The notes beneath the pieces are model-generated. The model saw only the letters and a program-made list of their open reading frames with translations, was not told the origin of the DNA and searched no databases. Made by a program: the position numbers and the translations under genes. Positions 5,947 through 13,743 of a stretch of 13,747 bases of DNA are shown piece by piece. How positions within the stretch are numbered: position 1 is the stretch's first letter; each line of letters begins with the position of its first letter. Source of the DNA: an uncultured Oscillospiraceae bacterium (GTDB lineage Bacteria > Bacillota > Clostridia > Oscillospirales > Acutalibacteraceae); assembly GCA_900552115.1 (NCBI GenBank), contig URYP01000058.1:1-13747 (forward strand), read 5' to 3'.

Positions 5947-7385
5947 AAGTCTGCGTCTCCTTTCGCCTGGGATGGGAATGTGACGGTAACCGTGGTCCCA
6001 ATACCGGGCAGGCTGTCAATCGTCAGCTCCGCTCCATGGCGGCGGACGATTTCTGCGCACAGCGCCAGCCCCAGCCCGGCGCCGCCCGCCTGGCGGGAAC
6101 GGGATTTGTCCACCATATAAAACGGCTCGGTCACTTTGGCAATCACGTCCGGGGCCATGCCCATGCCATGGTCGTCCACGGACAATCGGATGCGTCCGCC
6201 CAGCTCCCGGCAGGTAAGGGCGATTTCCTGTCCGTCGGCAGAGGCCTTGGAGGCGTTGTCGATCAGGTTGTAGAGCAGGGACAGGAACAACGGCCGGTCA
6301 ATATCCAGCACGGCACTGTCGTCCGCCTCCCATCGCAGGCGCAGGCCGCGCCGCCCGATTAGCGGCGTCATGGTGCGCACCACCTCCTCAAGCAGAGCGG
6401 CCGCGGAGACCGGCTCCCGATCGAGCGCGACGTTTCCGGCGGTGACCAGTTCCATCAGCTTGCCTGATAAAGATTGCAGGCGGCCCGTTTCCTCCACAAT
6501 GATCGAGGCATATTCCTGCCGCTGCTCGTCGCTTACGGTACGCTTGATGCGCAGGATATCCGCGAACCCCAGGATAGAGGTGAGCGGGGTTTTCATTTCA
6601 TGCGCCAGATTGTCAATAAACTGCTTGCGGCTTTCCGCCACCGCTTCGAGCTGCTCCACATTGGCTTCGATGGAGGCCGCCATCTGGTTGATGCTGCGGG
6701 CCAACAGCCGGAATTCCTGCCCACCCTTTTCCGGCAGCCGCAGCTCGTACTGGCCGTCGGCGATATCGTGCAGCGTCGTATAGATGCGGTGCAGGGGAGA
6801 CAGCAGCCGGAACACGATCAGCATCAACGCGCCGCCGATCAGAACGGCGAAGCCAATGCTGACGATCCGTACAAACCGGAGCTGCTGATCCAGCGTTTCG
6901 TATACGGCGGATATATCGGTGATCGTATAGATACCGTAGGTGTTCCCTTCCAGGGAGATCGGCGCGCCCACCAGGATATAGGTGCGGCCTTCCTGTGCGG
7001 TAATGGTCATCAGCGATTCCGTATTGCCGGATTTGAATACCGCGCGCCGAAAATCCTCGGTCAGTGCGGTGGCGCGCAGCTCGCTGACTGTCTCCCGTCC
7101 CCGGTAAATCGCCACACCGCTGCCTCCCGTTTGCGAGGCCACAAGCGTATCCAGCAGTTCGTCCACGGCATCGGCGGATAAAAGCGGCTGCTTTTGCCGC
7201 AGCCGTTCGTAAACCACTCGGTTTTGAAGGGTGGCGGACAGGTATTGGTGCTGTGCCGCCGCCTGCTCCTGTTCGCGTTCCACCATGACCTGGTGGCTGC
7301 TGTACAGGATGATGCCGGCCGTCACCTCTATGGCCAGCAGGATCAGGCAGAGCGACAGCAGGAATACCTTTTGCCATAGCTTCAT
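5943..7385 (-). CDS. Sensor histidine kinase
   Basis: 480 residues; ATG at 7385 overlaps the response-regulator stop (ATGA). It has a membrane helix at 7-28, an extracytoplasmic sensor domain at about 30-168 (probably PAS/Cache-like, with VAIYRG and TYILVGAPI), and a second helix at 171-193. HAMP follows at about 194-247. HisKA has phospho-acceptor His262 in FIDNLAHEMKTPLTSILGF, and the ATPase domain has the N-box NLIDNASKAS (373-382), DDHGMGM (404-410) and GGAGLGL (434-440). All key residues are present. It should autophosphorylate and pass phosphate to Asp53 of the upstream regulator. The signal is unknown; the two downstream exported proteins suggest an envelope or extracellular cue. Confidence 0.95.
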   Translation of the reverse strand: MKLWQKVFLLSLCLILLAIEVTAGIILYSSHQVMVEREQEQAAAQHQYLSATLQNRVVYERLRQKQPLLSADAVDELLDTLVASQTGGSGVAIYRGRETVSELRATALTEDFRRAVFKSGNTESLMTITAQEGRTYILVGAPISLEGNTYGIYTITDISAVYETLDQQLRFVRIVSIGFAVLIGGALMLIVFRLLSPLHRIYTTLHDIADGQYELRLPEKGGQEFRLLARSINQMAASIEANVEQLEAVAESRKQFIDNLAHEMKTPLTSILGFADILRIKRTVSDEQRQEYASIIVEETGRLQSLSGKLMELVTAGNVALDREPVSAAALLEEVVRTMTPLIGRRGLRLRWEADDSAVLDIDRPLFLSLLYNLIDNASKASADGQEIALTCRELGGRIRLSVDDHGMGMAPDVIAKVTEPFYMVDKSRSRQAGGAGLGLALCAEIVRRHGAELTIDSLPGIGTTVTVTFPSQAKGDADL

Positions 7386-8050
7386 AGCGATTTCTCACTT
7401 TCCAGCCGGTAGCCCAGTTTGGGAATCGTCACCAGCCGATTCTGCAGTCCCATTTTCCGCCGCACCTGCTGCACATGGATATCCACGGTGCGGCTTTCAC
7501 CGGCAAACTCATATCCCCACACAGCGGCCAGCAGGCGGTTCCGGGTCAAGGCGATATCCTGGTGCTGCATGAAAAAGGCCAGCACGTCGAATTCCTTGGG
7601 CGTCAGGGGGATGGAAACGCCGTCTTTTTTGACGGTATGCTCTTCAAGATTCAGCGCGATATCCCTATAGGCCAGTATCTTCTGCGAACGATGGGCACGC
7701 CGCAGCACCACCTCGATGCGGGCCAGCAGCTCCACCGTTTCAAAAGGCTTGACGATGTAATCTTCAGCGCCCAGGCGCAGGCCTTTCACTTTGTCGGAGA
7801 CATCCTGTCGGGCGGTGAGAAAAATGACCGGCGTGCCCCCCTGACGGGCCCGCTCCATGATATCGAACCCATCCATGCCGGGCAGCATCACGTCCAGCAG
7901 CGCCAGATCATACGATCCGGACAGCAGCCGGGGAAGGGCGTCGGTGCCGTTATCGCACACATCGCTTTCATAATGCACAATGGAGAGGGAGGCCTGCAGC
8001 ATCTGGCCGATGTGCGGGTCGTCCTCCACAATTAAAATTCGGATCGCCAT
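7382..8050 (-). CDS. OmpR/PhoB-family response regulator
   Basis: 222 residues. ATG at 8050 (MAIRILIVEDD) is chosen: AAAGGA lies 9 bp upstream and the receiver fold begins at once, while the longer open frame adds 20 residues unlike the family. The receiver domain has acidic pocket Asp10/Asp11, phospho-acceptor Asp53 (LLDVMLPGMDG), Thr79 and Lys101. The C-terminal winged helix (about 125-220) carries LTPKEFDVLAFF and SRTVDIHVQQVRRKMG. It is the first gene of the operon, overlapping the kinase by 4 bp. It is probably autoregulated through an 11-bp direct repeat at 8206-8227. Confidence 0.95.
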   Translation of the reverse strand: MAIRILIVEDDPHIGQMLQASLSIVHYESDVCDNGTDALPRLLSGSYDLALLDVMLPGMDGFDIMERARQGGTPVIFLTARQDVSDKVKGLRLGAEDYIVKPFETVELLARIEVVLRRAHRSQKILAYRDIALNLEEHTVKKDGVSIPLTPKEFDVLAFFMQHQDIALTRNRLLAAVWGYEFAGESRTVDIHVQQVRRKMGLQNRLVTIPKLGYRLESEKSL

Positions 8051-8113
8051 GGCTCCCCATCCTTTCAGAATATCGATAAGTACAGCCGTACCGAAACGAG
8101 ACCGCCGCACAAT

Positions 8114-8138
8114 GTTTTAAACACTTTCGCTTTAAAAC
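8114..8138. promoter_or_regulatory. Inverted repeat at the regulator transcription start
   Basis: GTTTTAAA (8114-8121) and TTTAAAAC (8131-8138) are perfect 8-bp arms with a 9-bp spacer. The repeat begins 2 bp after the -10 box and covers the predicted start site, a typical position for a repressor operator. No candidate repressor is obvious in the window. Confidence 0.5.
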
Positions 8139-8139
8139 C

Positions 8140-8168
8140 ATTATACCAGTTGCCCGAAAACAGGACAA
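8140..8168 (-). promoter_or_regulatory. Promoter of the two-component operon
   Basis: The minus strand reads TTGTCC (8163-8168), 17 bp, TATAAT (8140-8145), with an extended -10 TGG. The predicted start is about 8133, giving a leader of about 83 nt. Confidence 0.8.
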
Positions 8169-8205
8169 GCGTGCCTGCCTGGAAATAAGGGGATGGGAGC
8201 GGGAA

Positions 8206-8227
8206 AAGCTGCAAAATTTTTGCAAAA
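8206..8227 (-). promoter_or_regulatory. Candidate response-regulator site, own promoter
   Basis: The plus strand reads AAGCTGCAAA, ATTTT, TGCAAAA. The repeat GCAAAATTT occurs at 8211-8219 and 8222-8230, an 11-bp period. It lies about 73-94 bp upstream of the predicted start. The same fixed bases recur at 4952-4973. OmpR/PhoB-type regulators typically bind tandem half-sites at about this spacing. No gene is seen in the whole 8051-8365 gap; 8231-8316 holds nothing I can name. Confidence 0.5.
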
Positions 8228-8317
8228 TTTAATAAGGAGTCCCGATCTGCACCGCTCCGGGAGGCAGTACCGCAAGCTAGTGGGGAATACCATCGTTTGA
8301 AAAGCGGTTCCGAACGT

Positions 8318-8351
8318 TAAAACCCCGCCCGATTATTCGGGCGGGGTTTTA
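8318..8351 (-). terminator. Terminator of the AraC-family gene
   Basis: A perfect 15-bp GC-rich stem (8318-8332 with 8337-8351) around TTAT, with Ts in the 3' arm. It lies 14 bp past the stop at 8366, which isolates the regulator from the two-component operon. Confidence 0.85.
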
Positions 8352-8365
8352 GGCAGCGGTTCCCT

Positions 8366-9235
8366 TTAATCCAGCGGACATTGCCGATACTGGGCCGGGC
8401 TTTTACCGGTGACCCGTTTAAACGCGCTGTAAAAATTGGACACACTGTTGAAACCGCAAGTCTCCGCGATTTCAAGTACGCTTAGCGAGGTGGATTTAAG
8501 CTGCTGTGCGGCAGCGGCTATCCGCATTTTCACAATGTATTCCTTGGGACTGATGCCGTTGCTTTCCCGGAACACCTGGCTAAAATAGGTTTTGTTGATA
8601 TGCAGGATGTCCGCCAGTGTAGCCAATGAAATGGACTCGTTATAATGCTCGGAAATATACATAAGCACCTGTTCCATCCCGGTATAACGCTGGTCATGAT
8701 AAGGGGGGAGCGGCTGGGAAATGTCGTAATACCGCAGCAGGTCGGCCAGTATACCCAATAGCCTGGCTTTTACGACCGCCCCGCTGTGAGACTGGGGCGT
8801 AACAAACTCTGCCTGCATTTGCAAAAACTGCTGTTGTATAGAGGGAAACGCAGCGTTTTCCCGGTTGAGCTTGTTTTCAAAATGGTCGTTGCGATGGAAA
8901 AACACCGACAAAAAATCCTGATAAAAAGAATAGGAAGGATTGGTCCAGATAAACCGCGGCTCAAATTCCAACGCGGCGTTTTGCAGTACGTAGCCGCCAG
9001 TGTTGCGCATACAATGGGATTCGTTGTTGTTGAACAGCACGATATCGCCCGCCTGCATCGGGTATACACGGCCGTCCACCCAGTATTCTCCTTCTCCGGA
9101 CAATATCATGGATATTTCCAGCGTATAATGCGAATGCGGCTGAAAGGACGAACCCGGATCAAAGGACCCGATAATCCATTTCACCAGGACGTCGTCCGTA
9201 CCGTCCAGCGCGAACCGGTTTACGGTATAGGGCAT
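8366..9235 (-). CDS. AraC-family regulator with cupin sensor domain
   Basis: 289 residues. ATG at 9235 has a G-rich Shine-Dalgarno (AAGGGGGGGAGA) just upstream. Residues about 25-95 form a cupin (HSHYTLEISMILSGEGEYWV, then AGDIVLFNNNESH), with His34, His36, Glu40 and His74 as candidate ligand- or metal-facing residues. Residues about 185-286 hold two helix-turn-helix motifs (203-223 and 252-274) ending in the AraC signature FYSAFKRVTGKSPAQYR. Such regulators commonly sense sugars or oligosaccharides and activate polysaccharide-use genes. The neighbouring dockerin-bearing enzyme fits, but the link is positional. It has its own promoter and terminator. Confidence 0.92.
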   Translation of the reverse strand: MPYTVNRFALDGTDDVLVKWIIGSFDPGSSFQPHSHYTLEISMILSGEGEYWVDGRVYPMQAGDIVLFNNNESHCMRNTGGYVLQNAALEFEPRFIWTNPSYSFYQDFLSVFFHRNDHFENKLNRENAAFPSIQQQFLQMQAEFVTPQSHSGAVVKARLLGILADLLRYYDISQPLPPYHDQRYTGMEQVLMYISEHYNESISLATLADILHINKTYFSQVFRESNGISPKEYIVKMRIAAAAQQLKSTSLSVLEIAETCGFNSVSNFYSAFKRVTGKSPAQYRQCPLD

Positions 9236-9266
9236 ACTCTCCCCCCCTTATGCTGTCGCTTCAAAA

Positions 9267-9296
9267 AGCATAGCACGCGAAACAGATTCCTGTCAA
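9267..9296 (-). promoter_or_regulatory. Promoter of the AraC-family gene
   Basis: The minus strand reads TTGACA (9291-9296), 18 bp, TATGCT (9267-9272), with an extended -10 TGC. The spacer contains one copy (9276-9286) of a repeat whose other copy is at 9330-9340. Confidence 0.75.
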
Positions 9297-9340
9297 TACC
9301 ATGGTTAGCTGCCCCAAAGGGTATGTTGTCGCGAAATAGA

Positions 9341-9376
9341 AAACAGGCTCTGCGGACAAGTCCGCAGAGCCTGTTT
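9341..9376 (-). terminator. Terminator of the dockerin enzyme gene
   Basis: A perfect 16-bp stem (9341-9356 with 9361-9376) around CAAG, followed on the minus strand by a T-rich run. It lies 38 bp after the stop at 9415. Confidence 0.88.
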
Positions 9377-9414
9377 ATCAAAAGATTGATTAGAAGTAAG
9401 AGGCATTTAAGGGA

Positions 9415-12400
9415 TTACCGCCCTATAGGGAACTGAGATATTTTATGGGTGCTGTACTGCAGAATGAGCAGGGCATCGGAGGCGGACACTCCGTCGGTTT
9501 CATCCACGCTGGCTGCCAGAGTCTCCGCTGCGGTCAGGGTAATCTTGCTGGTAGCCGCCTGCAGGGCCATCAGGGCGTCGGCAGCGGTGACGTCCCCGTC
9601 CCCGTTCACGTCACCCGGCAGCACAACCGTGACGGAAAAAGTGGTGGCTTTGGTCACGCCGTCTTCGGTGTAGGTAACCGTCAGCGTTTTCACTCCCGGA
9701 GTCGAAGAATCCAGCCCGCTGACATCATAGGCCGTCACCGGTTTGCTGGCGCCGTCTTCGTAATGGGCGGTGACCACCAGGCTGTTTTTGTCCAGCGATT
9801 CGCCGGCGCGATAGATAGTGGTGGAGATCTCAGCCGTAATGCCTGTCAACGCCACCCGCTCTTCGGTCACGCTGATCGTAAAGGTCGCGGTTTTGGTAAT
9901 GCCCCCTTCGGTATAGCTGACGGTAACGGTTTGATTACCCGGCCGGGAGGTATCGTAGCCGGACAATTTGTAGTCGCTGACCCCTCTGTCGGGGCGGTTT
10001 TCATAATGAGCGGTTACGTTCATACCGCTGTGTTCGAACGGCTCACCCACAACATAGGAGGTCTTGGCGGGCGGAGTAACCGAAATGGAGGTGAGAATGG
10101 CCGTTTCCACGGGAGCGATACCGCTTTTCAGGGTTACGGTGAGTTCCTTGGTATTGCCGGGAATCGTGACGGTGCCGGCTTCGTTATCAAAGCTGCCGGC
10201 CGAGACCGACCCAATATTGTCTTTGAGTGCGGGCAGGTTCAGCACGATGTCGCCGACGGCATCATCACCCGCCAGCTGAAGCCGGACAGTTTTGGGGTCG
10301 GGAGCATACAGCTTCAGGGTGCCAAATTTGCGGCCGTCGTTAATGGCGATGTTCTTCCATTCGATAGGAGTACCGGACAGCAGCCATTCGTTGGGGATGC
10401 CGCGTCCAACGATGACGGTGCCGTCGGTCTTCACCGAAGCGGTCGCCTCCAGCAGGCCCTGCCGTATAAAACCCAGGCCCCATGTCTCATAACCCGCGGC
10501 CGGCTTGGACCAATCGCCGTCATTCTGGCCTTTATCAAAGCTTTCGCCCCACTGAAAGGGCGCGCTTTGATTGTCCAGGAGCCATTCGTAGGATTTTACA
10601 GCCATGGTACGGTATTTTTCGCTGTAAAGCATCGGCACACTCATTCCAACATTATAGACAGCTCCATATTCGTGGCCCCACCAGGCGCCCCAACTGTCAT
10701 CGGGAATATCGCCACGCTGTGCTTTCAACGAAAAAGCATTGTCCAAAGAGGCATCCAGATAATTAGCCCAGGTGCCGCCCAGATCATAGCCGCGCAGCAC
10801 CGCGTCCCACGGGAAGGTGCTCATCATGAAGGTGGTGCCCAGCCAGTTGCCGTCGTAGATCACGCTGCCGTCTTGGTAGCGGGTCCAAAAGCCGGAGGTG
10901 TCTTCCAAGGCGGACATATACCAATCTACGCCTCGGCGTTCCATAGCTTCATCCAGCATATCATTAAGAGCGTTATTAACAATTTCAGCTCTCTCGCCTG
11001 CCCAGGCGGCTTCGTCCGTCCAGCCCCATTGGATACACAAATATTCATAAGCAGCGTAACCATGCATGACAGCAAAATTATCCACCACCAGATAATCGCT
11101 CCCGTTATCCAGCGTGTTGGATTTAGCCATCAGCCCATCCGGGCCGGTCATAAAGGTAGCGATGTTTTTGGCCGCGTCCCGGATTGCATTTTTTACATCT
11201 TCTGTGAAATATGCGGCGCGCTCGGTATCGTCTATTACCTGCCACAGGGTGGCATAGGGGATGATGTATTTGGGGATGGCATCCAAATAGCCTTGCTGGG
11301 GATTATATGCCAGCCGCTGATAGTAGGAGCTTTCCATGATGCGCTTGGCCAGATCGATATACCCATCTCGGATAAACTGCTCCACCATGTTGGGAACATC
11401 GTGGGAGAAATACCGGTCATAATTGTAGACGCCGCAGCGGTTTCCGGCGTCTCCCCGGATCTCGTAGTCGCCGTGGGATACCTGCACCATGGTCTCCCAC
11501 ATCACAATCATGCTGTTTAGATAGGAATTCACCATTTCATCGTCGGGCAGGGAAACAGGCCGGGCAAATCTGTTAAGCATACCATCATAATACGCTTTTA
11601 CAGCAGTATACTGCGTCTGAAAATCCCCCAATCCTTTTAACTGCTCCACGGTGGCGGATCCTGTAGCCGTAGCGGCAAAATCCAGCTTTATATCTTTGCC
11701 GGACGGAACCGTCTGGCGGTAAATGGCAAACTCTTCCCCTTGCAGGATCGGATTTGTCGCAAGGGGCACCTCGACAGCGGAAGATGCGCTGATATTCAAT
11801 TCGACCTGTTTATCTACATTGGCTGTATTGGAAAGGGTGACCTGAGTGAAAACGACCGTGGCACTGTCCTCCAGCACCCGGTTGGCCACATGCTGGATTT
11901 TTACCGTGATACCGGTGTCCCCGGCGGCCCATTCGGAAACCGGGCTGTTCATGTAGCCGTCAGCCTGGTACCACTTGGTATTTTGGCGGCGCTGCGGGGA
12001 GGTCTCGTCCGGCAGATATTCGGCACCGTCTACCGTAACAGTGTAGCGGATGGGCTGAATATGGCCATTCCGGCTGCCGTTGGCGCCGCCGGGATACATG
12101 GCGCCGCCCATAGTGGTCAGGCTTTTGGAGGCATCGTTTTCCCAGCCAAAATACAGCCAGTTTTTCGTATTGGGCGAATAAAAATCAGGGGAGAGCGTTT
12201 CGGCGTAAGCCTTTAATCTGTCGAAAGCAGCCTGCAGATACAGCGCTGCTTCATAGTAAGTTTCATTGGAAATGCCCGTATCCTGCAAAAGCCCTTTGGA
12301 GTAGGCCAATTCGTTATGAAATACTTCAACCGCCTCCCCCTCAAATCCTGTAGTAGAAAACGCTTCGGCAGATTCCACTAGGGAAGCCAGTTCGTTTTTT

Positions 12401-13743
12401 AGATTAAGCCCTTGAAGATCTGTGCTCAAGGCGATACCACCCAAAAACAAGTTGCCGTATGGGTTGCTTTTCTGGACGACTTTCAGCCGGATTACGGCGC
12501 TGTCCCCGGCGGAAAGTTTTACCGTATAAAGATTTGTGACTGCGTTTCCTGCTTCTATAACACCTTGATAAGCGGGACTGCCGCTTCCGTTCAAATAAAT
12601 CGTAAATTCGCTTTTGGATTGGAAGGCTCCGGCCGCAAATACCAGGCTTTGTGCGACATTACTGGAAGATACGGAAATTTCACCCCCCACCTCCAATTTT
12701 TCCGGGATATCGCCTACACTTGACGAATCTCCCTGTCTATAACTGATAACAAGGCCTTTGGAAGCTTTTGGCTCGCTACTGTAGCTTTCTTTGCTGCTGG
12801 AGTCTTCGGCATCCCAGGAATATCCCACGGCATTATCGCTTTGCAGCAGAAGTCCGGTGCTGTCCTCTAATGCCAGGAACTGGATCTGGGGGGCTACTTC
12901 CGCTTTTCGGGTCTGTACCAGTACGCTGGTGGTATCCTGATTGGTGGTCCCAGCCAGATGCAACCAGTCTATATCTCCCACCTCTGTCAGGTTCATCCGG
13001 TTGTTGTTGCTATTGACTTCCTGAACGTTTATTTTGACTTCATCGGTCAATTTCAGCTTATCCAGCGCGGCAGCCCCCAGCATCAAACTCCCATCCGTGG
13101 AGGTCTTTTTCGTCAGCTTATAAACAAATTCCAGTCGGTTACTCTTACGGATGTTAATAGTGTACATAGTATATGCCGGCTCTCCTGCTGTGAGATTAGA
13201 ATCGGTATAGACCGGCTCTTCCTCACCGTTAACATACAGCAGGAGCTCCGCCTGTCCGCTGCGAAGTCCGCAGATAACAGTCAGAACTTGGGGATACTCT
13301 ACAGCCGGAACCGTGATCCTGTAACCGACTTCCTCAGGGATATCCACCCCCACACTGTCTTCTTGCCCGTTTTTCCAGGAGAATACAGCAGCGGTGGAGT
13401 CGGAACCGGCGGCAGCGGCAGTTCCATCGCTCCATGAATAGGATGCTGGAGAAGATTCAACATACCCCAGGGGACTGTCGGTTCCATTGCAAGGGGTCAC
13501 CTGCAATATAGGCTGTACATCTGCTTTTCGCTCCATACGGCTATTCATGTGGAGCCAGTCTAAGCCGCCCAGCCGTGTCAAATCCAGATCCCCCTCGGCT
13601 TTGGCAAGATTGACAATCACAGGATTCAGCGTTGTATTCCGGGGTGGATCCGTTTCAGCAGTGGGGGATAATCCTACGCTAAAAGCACTTGTCAACAGTA
13701 AAACGCTCAATGTGAAGCTCAAAATTTTCCGCAGTTTTTTCAT
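9415..13743 (-). CDS. Secreted dockerin-bearing glycosidase-like protein
   Basis: 1442 residues, complete, but the ATG at 13743 is 4 bp from the window edge, so no ribosome binding site is visible. Residues 1-28 look like a signal peptide. Two related beta modules follow (about 40-235 and 236-440), sharing the pattern LT..G.(L/I)DWLH and then YSW. A helical linker spans about 447-515. The core, about 520-1210, has an N-terminal beta part and a helical, Trp/Tyr-rich part (NYDRYFSHDVPNMVEQFI, WWGHEYGAVYN, FQWGESFD) that resembles alpha/alpha-toroid glycosidases. I cannot assign a family. Glu1025, Glu1067, Asp782 and Glu1086 are candidate acids. Two Big_3-like Ig domains (about 1216-1292 and 1298-1374) precede a type I dockerin (about 1376-1436). 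It probably acts on a plant or host polysaccharide. Confidence 0.85.
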   Translation of the reverse strand: MKKLRKILSFTLSVLLLTSAFSVGLSPTAETDPPRNTTLNPVIVNLAKAEGDLDLTRLGGLDWLHMNSRMERKADVQPILQVTPCNGTDSPLGYVESSPASYSWSDGTAAAAGSDSTAAVFSWKNGQEDSVGVDIPEEVGYRITVPAVEYPQVLTVICGLRSGQAELLLYVNGEEEPVYTDSNLTAGEPAYTMYTINIRKSNRLEFVYKLTKKTSTDGSLMLGAAALDKLKLTDEVKINVQEVNSNNNRMNLTEVGDIDWLHLAGTTNQDTTSVLVQTRKAEVAPQIQFLALEDSTGLLLQSDNAVGYSWDAEDSSSKESYSSEPKASKGLVISYRQGDSSSVGDIPEKLEVGGEISVSSSNVAQSLVFAAGAFQSKSEFTIYLNGSGSPAYQGVIEAGNAVTNLYTVKLSAGDSAVIRLKVVQKSNPYGNLFLGGIALSTDLQGLNLKNELASLVESAEAFSTTGFEGEAVEVFHNELAYSKGLLQDTGISNETYYEAALYLQAAFDRLKAYAETLSPDFYSPNTKNWLYFGWENDASKSLTTMGGAMYPGGANGSRNGHIQPIRYTVTVDGAEYLPDETSPQRRQNTKWYQADGYMNSPVSEWAAGDTGITVKIQHVANRVLEDSATVVFTQVTLSNTANVDKQVELNISASSAVEVPLATNPILQGEEFAIYRQTVPSGKDIKLDFAATATGSATVEQLKGLGDFQTQYTAVKAYYDGMLNRFARPVSLPDDEMVNSYLNSMIVMWETMVQVSHGDYEIRGDAGNRCGVYNYDRYFSHDVPNMVEQFIRDGYIDLAKRIMESSYYQRLAYNPQQGYLDAIPKYIIPYATLWQVIDDTERAAYFTEDVKNAIRDAAKNIATFMTGPDGLMAKSNTLDNGSDYLVVDNFAVMHGYAAYEYLCIQWGWTDEAAWAGERAEIVNNALNDMLDEAMERRGVDWYMSALEDTSGFWTRYQDGSVIYDGNWLGTTFMMSTFPWDAVLRGYDLGGTWANYLDASLDNAFSLKAQRGDIPDDSWGAWWGHEYGAVYNVGMSVPMLYSEKYRTMAVKSYEWLLDNQSAPFQWGESFDKGQNDGDWSKPAAGYETWGLGFIRQGLLEATASVKTDGTVIVGRGIPNEWLLSGTPIEWKNIAINDGRKFGTLKLYAPDPKTVRLQLAGDDAVGDIVLNLPALKDNIGSVSAGSFDNEAGTVTIPGNTKELTVTLKSGIAPVETAILTSISVTPPAKTSYVVGEPFEHSGMNVTAHYENRPDRGVSDYKLSGYDTSRPGNQTVTVSYTEGGITKTATFTISVTEERVALTGITAEISTTIYRAGESLDKNSLVVTAHYEDGASKPVTAYDVSGLDSSTPGVKTLTVTYTEDGVTKATTFSVTVVLPGDVNGDGDVTAADALMALQAATSKITLTAAETLAASVDETDGVSASDALLILQYSTHKISQFPIGR
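9436..9618 (-). other. Type I dockerin domain
   Basis: Residues 1376-1436. The first calcium loop DVNGDGDVTAAD (1378-1389) is canonical and followed by helix ALMALQAATSKI. The second segment SVDETDGVSASDALLILQ has Ser at loop position 1 and Thr at position 5 in place of the usual Asp/Asn. The domain should dock the protein to a cohesin, in a cellulosome or on the cell surface. Confidence 0.85.

Noticed and set aside
8051..8110. A longer response regulator starting at 8110.
   Set aside because: The extra 20 residues precede the normal receiver start and have no ribosome binding site; ATG at 8050 has a good one.
8811..8832. A further TGCA/TGCAAAA pair resembling the regulator motif.
   Set aside because: The spacing is not 11 bp and it lies inside the AraC-family coding sequence.
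9445..11520. A 691-residue open frame on the plus strand.
   Set aside because: It lies wholly opposite the dockerin enzyme, whose frame shows clear domains; the antisense frame shows no recognisable domain.
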